The notes under the pieces were generated by a model. It made no database searches, was not told the DNA's origin, and saw nothing but the letters and a program-made list of their open reading frames with translations. Below, piece after piece: positions 11,298 through 23,431 of a stretch of 64,000 nucleotides of DNA. Made by a program: the position numbers and the translations under genes. Every line of letters begins with the position of its first letter. The stretch's first letter is position 1. The stretch is from the NCBI RefSeq assembly GCF_037975245.1, contig NC_092576.1, forward strand, positions 33,830,611-33,894,610, read 5' to 3'. Source of the DNA: Apostichopus japonicus. Lineage: Eukaryota > Echinodermata > Holothuroidea > Aspidochirotida > Stichopodidae.

Positions 11298-13275
11298 TTA
11301 AACACTTGTGTTTGCTACGAAAGCTCCAAAGGCACTCAGTGAACGACTTTTGATAAAACCAAGTTCATATACCTCAGCATGGAAAAACTCCCAAACCCCC
11401 TTACATTGAGTTTGGAAGTTAATGTCCAACACATACTGACTTTAAAACAAATAGTCTACTGCCTTGAGGAGTGAGGACTGCATTATTGGATGTCTCTCAA
11501 TTATCACAAACAAATGCTGAGGGGAACCTTTACTCTCTCCTAAGCACAGAATGAACGGCTGTGGTCGCTCATCCTTCGATATTTTCTTGCAGTAGTCCTC
11601 TAACACTTGTCACCGACTGCAAATTAAAGAAAATAAAGTCCTTGAGTTGCAAATAAAATGTAACTAAGACAGGTGGATAGACAGAGTTTTAAGACTTCAA
11701 CACAATGCTATGATACTGTGGACCAGTGTAATTAAAAGAAAAAAACAGGTCAAGAAAGTCAACATATTTATCTTGACAAGGTTTTCAAAGTATAATAACG
11801 CCCACACCATTAATGTAAAATGACCTTTCCCTTGCACTATCAAGTACCGGATCACTTCATTATTATGACCAAGGTTTACTAACCGACGATGAAATTTATT
11901 TAACCTCCCCCCCCCATTTCATTACTAGTTTAATTTAAAAAAATGCACTGGTGGCTTCTAATGACCTCTGACCTCTAGCTATAATCAATGGGATTCATGT
12001 ACTCATTTTGGCAAACCTATGTGCATCACATATTAGATTCATCTAACTTTCACCTTTTAAGTTAGCATATTTACAAGGTTTTAAGTGTTTGGCCCTTGTT
12101 AACCTCAAATGACCTTTGACCACTAGCACAATAAGTAGCATTTTTCTGCTCACTATAAACAACAACACACCAAGTTTATAAGGTTAAACAAACTATCAGC
12201 TGAGCTGGTATGAATCAAAAGGTGTACCACCAAAAGAATTTTACTTAAATATAATTAATGATTTTGCTTACTGGCTGATCGTCTATTAATGCTTGAAGGC
12301 AACTAGTCACTGTAGTAGACCCGCTTTTCTTTGCCCGTCCTAGAAAAAGCAATGGCAACAGAAAGAAAGCTAAGTTCTTCTTTTCATCTGTAAAGAGATT
12401 AGGGCAAGAAATGAGAATGCTTGCAGGTATAAACGACAAAAACATTAATAAGGCACAATATAGTCTGACCATATAAAACTTCAAGGACTGACGATAAAAT
12501 TCAAGGGATACATCGCCCTAAATTTGCTCCACAACTTGAGGCTCATACACATTAATAACAGCAACATGAAAGTTAATATGGCATGTGTACTCATAGGGGA
12601 CCTACACATTTGTATTAGAAGACTTAATAACTACCCTACACACTAATTTCAAGCCAAATTTTTAAGATTTTGAAGGAAAACAATGAAAAAGCCCATAGTG
12701 CTAACCTTTCATTGACACAGTTGTACTGAAATCTGGAAATACAATTGTCCAAAGATTTTTGACAGAATTATTCAAACCCTATGTGGAACCTACAGACAAC
12801 ACTGATACATGTCCAAGTGACTGTCATTAAATTAATATTATAACAGGGCTGGGTCTCACTTCAACCACACACAAACCCGAAAGCGACTACAAAAAAAAAA
12901 AAAAAAATAGTAGCCAATTAATCATATTGAGTGCAATGATTGGAGAAAGTTTGCAGAAAGGTTCAGACGCCACCATTGACATTAACCTGATTTGGTCCAT
13001 TCAGATCAGTTGATTTTGATAGATTTTTAAAAAGTAACAATCCACCAAAAGCATATTTTGAAGGTAAATCCAAATATTGACCCATCTTTACAGATATACT
13101 AGAAAGAGAAACTCTATTGTCATGGCATGAGCTCTAAGTGAAGCTAGCAATGAATTCACAGGCCACGACTACATTAAATTAGGCTTACCATCAGTCAGTG
13201 CATCCAACGTCTTCTCTAAATGCAAAAAGTTCGGCCAGTTTAGGATGATCGCCTGTATAGCACAAGATGTACATC
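11298..13275 (-). pseudogene. Decayed three-exon ORF of the 4.5 kb DNA element
   Basis: Three segments with splice signals lie in order. Exon 1 (13189-about 13275) encodes AIQAIILNWPNFLHLEK and ends G|GTAAGC. Exon 2 (12272-12387) follows TTTACAG, continues in phase (G+AT), encodes DEKKNLAFFLLPLLFLGR and ends CAGCCA|GTAAGC after DDQP. Exon 3 (11298-11616) follows TTTGCAG and reads VGDKC; after a one-base slip it gives LEDYCKK, PFILCLGE, LFVIIE, SSLLKAVDYLF, an in-frame TAA at 11442-11444, then CKGVWEFFHAEVYEL and a final stop. The pattern (FFLLPLLF-GR-K, QPVG, PFIL-LG, LLKAVD--FKS, VWEFF--VY) matches, from memory, a family of multicopy uncharacterised proteins in fish and invertebrate genomes. 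The frameshift and stop mean it is broken. A transposition role is inferred only from its place between the inverted ends. Confidence 0.65.
11938..12190. repeat. Old dispersed repeat with TGACCT words
   Basis: Contains TGACCTCTGACCTC near 11963 and AATGACCTTTGACCAC near 12109, with CCAAGTTTATAAGGTT downstream. The complementary words (AAAGGTCAT, AGGTCAAAGGGCA, GGGTCAT) recur around 52040-52400. Repeats of this look are widespread in marine invertebrate DNA, so this is probably an ancient mobile remnant rather than a regulatory element. Confidence 0.4.
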
Positions 13276-14634
13276 CTCATATATCCCACTCTGTTGTATA
13301 ATTTGTTGGCAGTTAATTGGTATTTGTAATAATTCGAAGTCCTATTCTACCTGTAGGAAAGAGAAAAATATGCAACCAGCATTATAGGCCTATAACATTA
13401 CGAGCACTGATGTTCTATGCTATACTAATATTATTATAGCCTAGAACTCATTAAATGCCAGGCCTAACTTAGGCTACTTCGAAGTTCGAAAAACCCTCGA
13501 AGTTCGGACACCCCTTACGAATGCATAATTTCACCATGGCACAAATACAATAGGATCAATTTGACGAAACCTATGAAGCGACTTTTATTCTAACGAGAAT
13601 GTTTCTACTGCCATCGATAGTATCATTTTAAAAGAAGTGTGTACAAATACAATTCTGGAGCATTTTAGTGCTAAAGTGTTCGGACTTCGAAGGGTCCATT
13701 ATGATACTACTGTATGTACGTACTACTACTAGCATTAACAACGTACTGTACGTGTAAGTCTAACATTCGGCCTAAGTTATGACATGCTAGGTCTAACGTT
13801 ATGCTAATAAGGGTTACTGTGGTCATTTGCCACATAAAACCTTAAAGAAAACAACGGAGTACAATTTATGATTTACAACGCAAATGTGCTAAAATGAAAC
13901 CTTGTCTAGCCAAGATATAGGCTAGAGAGACCTGTTGCATACGTATAGCTTACCGTAAGTTGACGAGGATCTGCATTACACAGGCGTTCGCAACGTTAAT
14001 ACAATGTGAGTAATTTAGACCTAGTACACACTTGCGGGCGCGCCTGTGGCGCCTGTCAATCGCTTCACTACAAGCTAGCCTAACGTAATACAACTATGCT
14101 GGAAAAACAATTAGTATTAGAAGCCTTTACGTATGCCTGGTATAGCCTACATGTACCACCGAGAGAACGAACGATCACTCGATACCACTATATGTAGAGA
14201 TCGCAGTGTTTGATGCACACACCAAGCAGAGGATTTGTTTTTCTTTACGCTCACCTTCAAATGTAGCACATAACTATGGCATTTCCCACCTCTTGAGTAT
14301 AGCGCTAACAAATTCGTCAGCCATTGTGTACTTTCACTATATACGATCTACTCATGATGCATGCACATCGCGCAGAGTACCAGTATAGTAATGGCGCGAA
14401 AATGCTGGTTTTTGCACAACATTGAGCAAATCAAGCTTGTTTGCCCAACAGAAAGTAACAATAAACTACATCTTAATTTTTGCACAACAAAGTTTACCCA
14501 TATCAGTTGTGTAATTTCTTTTACTCAGTTGTTGGTTAATATTTACTCATATTGGGCAATGATTTGTTTGCTCAACCACTTTTGCCCAACAGTTTTTAGA
14601 GTGTACGTTTCCCAACTCCTTAATATTGCGCTTG

Positions 14635-14657
14635 GGAGGGCGGGTGGGGGAGGAGGG
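14635..14657 (+). other. G-quadruplex motif beside the element's right end
   Basis: Guanine tracts GGG-A-GGG-C-GGG-T-GGGGG with one-base loops, followed by AGGAGGGG. It lies about 30 bases outside the right inverted repeat of the 4.5 kb element. Short loops predict a stable quadruplex. Confidence 0.8.
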
Positions 14658-15177
14658 GCTGGAGGAGAGAGGATAAGAGACGAATTGTGGAGTATTTGAA
14701 TATATTATAATTAATTTAATCTAAACATCATTTCCTTTCTCACCCCGTCGACGTACGCCCATCTCAATGGTTGATAACCTTGAATATACCTATACGTAAG
14801 TAGACAAAAAAATCACTTGGGTTTGAAACATCCACATATTCTGTTATAATATTTAGTCATTCATGTGGCAATAATAAATTGGGCCCGTAGAAAATACCTT
14901 ACGTACTAAGAGTGAAGAGAATGTACCCCATGGGCAGCATCTTATTTGTATTGAGAATGTCTTGATTTCGTGGCATTGCTTCATCGAAAACTAGAATGAA
15001 CTTAGTTTTATAAAAATTAAGTACAATGTGCCATAATTACGTTCGTGTAAACATGTCACCGGAAGAACCTGTCATATCCGGTAGTCTGTTTAGAATGCCG
15101 CCCAACTATAAAGCGATACGTAGGCATTAGAAAGAAGAAAACATGGGGTAGGGAATTGATAGTCGGGCAGACAACTG

Positions 15178-15294
<117 letters not shown>

Positions 15295-16822
15295 AATTTA
15301 CCCAGAATAGACAAAAGCAAAAGAGCAAATCGTCCTCATGAATACAACAAATCTAGAGTAGCGAAGAGAACAAAAATCTTTACAGTACTCATCACAAGTA
15401 ACAGGCTTTTAGCTATACCCAGACAGGAGGTCTAGAAAGAATTTCAATCGTTTCCCTTTTCTCCGTGTCACCATTGAAGATTTTTGTTAAGGGTAGCGCT
15501 CTATCACTTTCTATACAACATCCAATGAAAATGTAGTTGTCCGTACGCTACAGTAAGGCTTGTGTAGCACAAGTTATATAGAGCGGTCTCTTTAATAGCT
15601 ACGAGTAAGTACTACTAGTCTACTATTACCGATATTATTACACAGATTAGAAGACGACAATACAACACTGTCTAAACATTCGTGCCACATTATGTCTCAT
15701 AAATTAACACATACATGATAATCAGTGTGATTGTTCAACCATCAAACGACGACGGTGTATCACGATACAGATATTTGTTGGTATCCTCTTTCCCAAATAT
15801 ACCCCTGTGTGTGATAACAGCCCAAATCTACCCCCCGTCGCTTGTCATTTTTGTCTTCAACTTGGAATTATCCTCCCTGTATTGTATTGTTATTCCATGG
15901 GTGTGTGAGAGTGGTGTGCACCCCACTTCCCACACACCGACCATTTCTTTTCGTCCCATACTCTTAATAAAAATGTGTTATTGACTCCAACAACAATAAA
16001 CAAAAGAAATCATTTCATTTCATTTCACTTGAAATGAAGAAAAAGCCTTGAAGAAAAAGCACTGATGTATGTGCATTAATAAACAGGTAAACGGAACAAT
16101 GGAATTAATATTAACCATTGATATGTGTCATACCTTCCAGAATGTTTCTTGTTGAAGCATGCACGCATGTATACAAATATGGATAAACGTACTAACAGAA
16201 ACAAATGGACAAATATGCACATTAATTCAAAGCCTTTATTGTTGCGTTGGTGCTATAACTATAGTCATTGTTGTCCCTTGACGATTGATATTCTTGTTGA
16301 TCTGCTCATATCAATGATGACTGTAATGTTTAACGAATTAGGTCTAGTGTATTGTATAGTATATTTGTAATTACTGGCTCTAATTTAACCAAACAACATA
16401 CTTCCTGTTCGACTAATGACTATCCCCTTGATGATGATGACGTCATATATTAAATGTCTGGTTATCTCCTCTCTTGTATATCATAACATCACCGTGGTAC
16501 TGGACAAGAGATAACAGATGCAGGATATGTTGCTGAGGTAGGATGTGAAGTATTTTGTATTAAAATACTCACGCTCTGTGGTTTGATCTCACAGGACTCT
16601 AGAATATAAGGAAGTTGTCATATAACACAGTTTGCACATGTTTATTTTAAGGCTAGTTCACATATACCGTATGTTACCAGAGGGATCGGAGTAGTTAGGC
16701 TTTCTATATCATCAAGGTGACATTTGGAAATACTGGTATTGTGTGCAGTAATACTATCGTTTCCTGGTGTCAGCTTTACTTTTTTGAACGTGAACATATT
16801 TATTTAGTGTTCTTAATTCGGT

Positions 16823-16838
16823 GGGGGGGGGGGGGGGG
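16823..16838. repeat. Poly-G run
   Basis: Sixteen consecutive guanines. Confidence 0.9.
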
Positions 16839-17050
16839 TGAGGTATCATGAGAACTAACAAACGGAATCTGCAAAGGAACCATAATAACACAAAATAACA
16901 AAAAGGAAAGCTTGTAAACGTCCTGGCAGAATTAAAATAAAACATTCCCTGAGAATCATCTTCCACCTCCATGTCATACACAAATACAGAAATACACACA
17001 AATACCACCACAAATAGATAAAAAAAAACATATGCATACATACACCAAAA

Positions 17051-17107
17051 CACACAAATACAAACAGAACACACAAATACAAACAGAACACACAAATACA
17101 AACAGAG
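17051..17107. repeat. Three perfect or near-perfect 19-bp tandem units
   Basis: CACACAAATACAAACAGAA repeats three times (17051, 17070, 17089), the last ending GAG instead of GAA. Upstream to about 16980 are looser CACAAATAC words, so the array probably grew from a CA-rich ancestor. The Val/Cys-rich open frames on the minus strand are by-products. Confidence 0.9.
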
Positions 17108-20100
17108 ACAAAAGAAACGCATGAGTGAACATATTTAAACGAAAGGACACAAATTCGATATTCTACATGTATAATACTTGCATTATGAATAAGCATTCCG
17201 CGTTACTTTCGTCACAGTATGCTGACATCAGACACAGACGTGAGAGTATCGATAAAGCTTCAATGACGAAACAAAGACGGGAGAATAAAATAGACTTGTG
17301 AATAAAACTGTGAAAAGTTAGAACTGTGATTTTTTTGTATATTTGGTAAGACATACATTGTGTTCATTGGAACAGGTTAATAACTCGCTTTATATGTTGA
17401 TGGGTGTCTAAAATATACTGGTGATGTTATGGTTTTGTTTGAATATCGCGTAGACCTATTATAATAATATGATGATTTGTATTGCTTCGTCACATGTTTT
17501 AGAGGGCACTCATACATGGTTGGCATTAACATGTGTTGATCTGTGTAATATACACTTTGCGAGAGATGCTCTCCTCTCACCGTGTGTGTGTAGGTCATAG
17601 TTGATTTAAGGTGTAACCTAAATCATAGGACAAATAACAAGGAACATAATATTTACAGACTCTCTTTGGTGTCCAAAGTACGAGTAGAGGGCGCTTATGT
17701 ATAGTAGGTCCTTGCATATATCATCGAGCCTCAAGCTAACCTCTGTTGGTACCCTTTGTACCTCGAGATATCCGTATGTTGTGTAAACGAGTCTCAATTT
17801 AGATCGAAGGACGTGAAAGGAAAGTTACTGATGGTGCGTTGGTCCAGCACATGGTCCAAGACCTGTGATGTTCACAAGGACTTTGCGCTGTCACTGGCAT
17901 GGCTTGGTATTAATGCAAAATGATTTTACTCAATGCTCAAAACATGAAAGAAACATAACAACTTTCGAAAACTATTAAGATGCGAGCGATTTTCTCCTTT
18001 GACTAAAAAACCGGCAATGTTGAGTAAACTCGCATGTTTTTAATAATCTCCTATTCTTGGCTACAATCAAAGGACAACCATAATAGAACAAACTCCAGCA
18101 CATGTTTTCACCGTGAATTAACATGGATACATTCCTCACTTTGTTGTTAACGCCCGTCGGCATGATTGGAATAAACACCACAGAGAAGTGTGCTAAAATT
18201 GTACCCTCTGCAAGTAATATCGGCTTATCCATTGTACTATTTTTAAAATATGTTAACACATCTTTAAAATGATCATGATCAATTCAATTTAGTAGACAAC
18301 ATAGAGATAATGAAACATATCTAACTTTTTTATGATCAAGTTTTAACTCCATATGGAACTAATTCAGTTCACCACATAACACCTAATCAAGGATTTATTG
18401 TTGCCGCCCGCATCATCTCTTGTTTCTGACCCGCTTTATTTCAAGCTGGAATTAAAATCCGTTGAGAATGAGTTTTAGAGCGAATTATACTCATCAGTAC
18501 CCAATATGCATGGATTGTACTCAATGTTCCAAATAATAAAACCACAACAATATTTTTTCGGTCACATATATGTTGAGAAGACAAAGTGTTTCTCTAAAAA
18601 TTGCACTCTTCATTACACGTGATACATGTCTTTTAGTTAGGCATCATTTAAACAAAAGTATTTAACAATAACAAATCCATTAACAAAAGCAAAGGAATTG
18701 CTTAGACGAAAACATTAAATTATCTGTGCGTTACTTAAATATCGGTTTATATGCGTTGATTGGTATCACACAAAAGACAAAGAATTCCCTTACAACACCC
18801 ATTTGCATTTCGCTGATTTCCTATCGTACATGTAAGATGTATCGTCCTATGTACATCGTGTTTGGTTAAAATCCCTCTGTTCGTGAGCATGTTGCACATG
18901 TCACTGGATATTTAAAACCTCCAATGATGAACTGTTTAGCTAACGAGAGAAGCGGGATTGCTCGAAACAGGGACAAGTTTTAAGTTTAAATATCTCTTCC
19001 ATTTTGCTGTTCAATTGCCCACGAGTCGTCAAACATGACTGACGTTCCTGCCTAATGTTATTAAACATCAATATAATTATCGTCTTTACATAATAAAGTC
19101 ATAACCTTATAATGTTAAGATTTTCAGGCACAAATAATATACTGCACTGGTGTAATTATATCAAACATATCATTTTACCTGACTGGAATTATTCGAAATT
19201 GATTTCAAAATCATCTATACTGTATAGTCATCTTTGTCCAGATTACCTCAGTAACGTAATTATTGTTTTCATGTTTCCTAGTTTGCTGTTTTTTTTTGTG
19301 CATTATTATGATATGCAATCGAGGGAATACTATAATGATCGCTCTAGAAGAAATAAACGACAAAGTTGTGGTAACAGCAATACATGACATTTAGTTTTGT
19401 TTATATGTCGCATGATTTAAAAACAAAATAATCTGGTAATACTTATGTATAGGAACATTTTAGGTTGTCCACAAATGCGGAAGACCGCATTATTGCCAAA
19501 AATGCTGATTGATCCATGTCATTATCGTATTAACTGAACATTACTTCAAATAGTGTTACGTCTTTTATAAACGGTTGCGGTTTATACTGCACGATTTAAT
19601 ACAGCATATCTGACAATTTTTCAGTATAATGTTAATTCAAAAATTTTTCCAATGAAATCTAATTATCGAACATCATACACGAAAGCGAAATAAATAAATA
19701 TACTTTGTAACAGCTCGAATGTAATTTAAAGTCACGTATTCAATCCCATCGCCTGTTAAAAATCAATGACGTCATACCGCTGAAACAGAGGATGATATTT
19801 GAATGGGATCGAGAAATCTGGAAACTTAAAGAACTTTATAGATTTAAGCAATACACATCCTCCTTATGGAGTTTGTTTAGTTAACATGTAAATTGAGGCG
19901 CTAATGTAACAATGATCTACGATGGGAGTGGCTCCGGGGTGGTGGTTGGGGCGTGGACATGATAACAATTTTCGACTGCATTTTGTTTACCTTTCTGTAT
20001 CTCGCTTTAATATTCTCCCGTTCGTTCCGTAAGCTGTTCCCTTGTTGTCATAAATATATTCTTCACACCCACTCACGCATAAGCATATTTACAACATGAT

Positions 20101-20778
20101 ATTTGTTTTGTGTTGGACAGACAACAAATGCTTATTCTTCCTCAAATGTGACTTATGAATAGTTGATAAATCTTGAATATTAGCATTCAAAAGCTTTATC
20201 CATCCTTTGAAATTGCGGACTGGCTGACGTGGAGCAAAATTTCTCCCTCTCTCTTAAATGATGATATCTAAGACGATAAGATAACTTTCCATATCAATGT
20301 GTAATATATTTTGTAAAGCTTATATTATTTCTAGTATTATGCCCCTAAACTGTATGTCAAATAGCTTGTCACACGTCTTAAATTATCTACAACGATCCAA
20401 ACATACTTAAACAGAACAAAACTTGTATGCCAAACTAATGTGCTAAAAGTATTGCTTTCGCCTCGCAACCACATCGTCATCCAAATAGTTACTCATTTTC
20501 CAAAATGTTTCATTGTTTTAATTTTTCAAACAATACTTCTAATTCCCTATCTTGCGATGTTCATGGTAAATATTTCTTACCCCGTATTATTGTAATCATG
20601 TCATTCATCACAAAAAATCAATCCTAATGTGTACAACTGTTGTGATATTTTACCTCATGCGCTGAATGGAAACAAAATCATTGAAACATGATGAAGCCTC
20701 GGAACATGCACCAATCAGATCCTATAAGCAACACACACTGTCGGTCGACACATAAGCACAAAACAAATAACAACTACA

Positions 20779-20780
<2 letters not shown>

Positions 20781-20833
<53 letters not shown>

Positions 20834-20893
20834 TATATATATATGTATATGTATATGTATATGTATATATACATATAGATATGTATATGTATA

Positions 20894-20987
<94 letters not shown>
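20781..20987. repeat. Interrupted (TA)n / (TATG)n microsatellite, about 207 bp
   Basis: Long TA blocks flank a middle of TATATG, GATATA and ACATATAG variants at about 20831-20915. A compound array that has accumulated point changes. All open frames in it are repeat artefacts. Confidence 0.97.
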
Positions 20988-20989
<2 letters not shown>

Positions 20990-23380
20990 GGGTGGGCACA
21001 CCATTGATAACAACAAAGCAAAAACTACAATATCTGGTCGATTTTGTTTTGATTATTACACCATTTTATTTATTCAATATTACACCATAAATGAATCAAT
21101 AATACTCCCTTTTCCCTTATTACCTGTATTTGTACGATAATTAGTATGAAAATTCCGACTATATTAAAAAAAAGTACATTTGATACAAATAATAATGAAA
21201 ACAATATGAAACTTATAACTAGGGTAAAGTAATATTAAAAGAATGCGGATTAGTTATACCAGGAAAGCAAAAGTTACGATCACTGGTGACATTTGGTAAA
21301 CAAACCATTTTTATTTTTCTATCGTTGTTTTCTTTCTCAGAACTATGTTATTAAAATACAGCATATAATATAATAAAATGTATTTGGAATGTTTGCATGA
21401 TGACATCACTAACAATGCTGTTGCCAGATTCTTTCGCATTAACAAACACTATATCTACGATATATAAAGATATTTTGTTGACCTAAATATATATTTCACA
21501 AATTGGTCTTAGCGAAAAACGTAGTATTGTTTAGGAGATGATCTATCGGTAAAGGAGAGTCGAGAACAGACACAGAGTGATCGTACATGTTAAATTATGT
21601 ACAGTAAGAATTGGAAATTATATGTTGAATATCCAAGATATGTCGCTTCCTATCAAACGTTAAACTTGTCAATATTTATTCATCGATTAAGAATATTTGC
21701 ATCTTTCAAACTGCGGACAACATCGATGTTATTGAATGTGTTGAAAAACGCTTCATACGTATTCATTGTACATGACAAACAATTAACTATGAATGGTAAC
21801 GTTGATTTAGTAATTAAAGTACACCATATATAATTTAGGGACTGTCAACAAAATGTACTGAAAATGCATAAGACAATATATAAAATGTACAAGTAGTCTA
21901 ATTGCCTGATATGTTTTTCCTTTTTTCTCACAAGGACACTGAACACAGGGAGGAGGAACGTCACGTAAACGCAAATGACATATGTGGTCTTGTATTTATG
22001 GGTTCACCTATTCAATGCTAATGTAAACAATTGTAATAAGTGAAACAGTCTACGTCATAGTGTGCACATACATAATAAATATTCAAGATTTATCAAAACT
22101 CCAAATGTGTATATCTTGAAAACGAATATATGTTGGATGAGAAAATGACACACACACACAACAACAAACTGCCTAGGTGTCCGTAGTTTCAAAAGAAGAA
22201 AAAAGTCTAAGGTGATACTAAACTAATCAAGTACACATGATACATAGAAAATGAAAGCCTTATTATCATTACAGGAAAATTGGTTATTCATTTTTTTACA
22301 ATTATCTTGATAATTTTGTTTTAATTGTTGAAAAAGAATGTTATCCAAAAGTTTAATAATACTCGTTAGATTTACAATTTACAATTAGGCTCGTGGAAAA
22401 ATATTTTTGCAGTAGGTTAAATACATTACCCTTTTTCTGAGCTGACATAGTCATGATCATTCGAAGGTATAAAGACATGTTATAGGTGCCTTTCTGAATA
22501 AAACCAGCATGTTCTACTTTTATTTGCTATTTAAATTTCATCATACGTTATATGCACAACATAAGGAAATGCTCTCTAGTCGTAAATTTAGCCTAAACTA
22601 ACACGATTTAAACCTGGATGACTGTTGGTTCTGAACATAATATTATGGAAGTTTGTTTTTGTATTTGTCAATATCGTTGTAGGATTGTTCAAATCTAGTT
22701 TGTTAAAGAAATATAATGTTTAATAAAGTAAAAAAGGAACAAATAGTAATATAATGGACATTATTCTATGGGGCTGCTGGGAACGGGAAACTGCAAGGAA
22801 TGAAGCCTTGGAAACTATGAGAGTTGCTTCCTGTAACCTTACAGAATAATGTTTACAGATAAGTAAAATTGTAAAAGCTCTTTCATAGCGCATACAAATT
22901 ATCAACTCAAGAACCTTCACTCAATTTATCTGGATGTATCACACTTTAGTAGTTTTAATCTTAAAGGCAAGATAATCATCAATGTTGTTGACTAAGCCAA
23001 TCTCTCCTAAATATTATTTATACCGAGTGGTAGTTTAATTATTTCATTCAATTTCGTCTATACAAGCTTACAATAAAAATGTAGAATAGTATAAACAGGA
23101 CACTACAAAAACAAAGGAAAGTTAATCGAGATAGCGAACATATGAAAAATAACAAAAGTGAAAATAAAGTAGAGAAAAAAAAAGTTGCAAAGCGATATTT
23201 CTGGTTTTATTGTTCCCTTAACAATGTACCCAATTAGCAAGAGTTTTACAATCAACTTAACGATCGCTTCCGATGCATATTCATTGACACTTTTGATTAC
23301 ATCATCGGAGATAATTATACATCAAGTATCAGTACCCGGATGTTATACCATCATAATTAACGCTTAATTAAGTCACTTTG
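20988..23380. other. No gene seen; spacer downstream of the cassette gene
   Basis: AT-rich DNA without supported exons. It lies on the 3' side of the minus-strand gene ending at 23386, so transcription termination would be expected in its right edge. Open frames at 21597-21833 and 22720-22920 lack motifs. Confidence 0.45.
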
Positions 23381-23386
23381 TTTATT
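23381..23386 (-). terminator. AATAAA polyadenylation signal of the cassette gene
   Basis: On the minus strand the stop codon region reads GTGAATAAAC, so the hexamer AATAAA overlaps the last base of the TGA stop. Cleavage would be expected 10-30 bases further on, near 23355-23370, giving an extremely short 3' UTR. If that is too short, a later signal may be used. Confidence 0.5.
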
Positions 23387-23431
23387 CACTTTGTTTCAGC
23401 AGCTAGTCTCGCCTTCTGCCATTCTGTACCT
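23386..23431 (-). CDS. Cassette gene, terminal exon G
   Basis: Acceptor TTCTCTGCAG, then a single A that completes a glycine codon begun in exon F. It reads GTEWQKARLAAETK and stops at TGA (23386-23388). The peptide is basic and helical-looking, a plausible C-terminal tail. The exon was chosen because its acceptor, phase and stop agree with exon F; each is short, so support comes from the chain rather than from the exon alone. Confidence 0.6.

Larger units (their letters stand above)
10125..14605. mobile_element. DNA transposon, 4.5 kb, with 25-bp inverted ends and decayed ORF
   Basis: The left end (10125-10149) and the complement of the right end (14581-14605) match at 23 of 25 positions. 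Both start TACACTCT and end TGTTGGGCAAA. The words TTGCCCAAC, CCCAAC and their complements recur many times within about 300 bases of the left end and 220 bases of the right end, a dense subterminal array. The size fits an autonomous element, and the minus strand inside carries remnants of a spliced ORF (11298-13275). From memory, fish and invertebrate genomes hold abundant repeats whose ends read like these (CACTCTAAAAA followed by tandem TGGGTT/TTGGGC words); I cannot name the superfamily. No clear target-site duplication. Confidence 0.8.

Noticed and set aside
16438-16446. Perfect TGACGTCA (CRE) palindromes here and near 19768 and 27861
   Set aside because: Eight-base matches are expected by chance at this scale and no gene start is near them.
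17975-18259. 94-codon minus-strand open frame with mixed hydrophobic and charged composition
   Set aside because: No recognisable family, no acceptor or donor in phase with another exon, and no promoter or poly(A) evidence.
20688-21140. 150-codon plus-strand open frame
   Set aside because: About half of it is translated (TA)n/(TATG)n microsatellite. The flanks have no motif.
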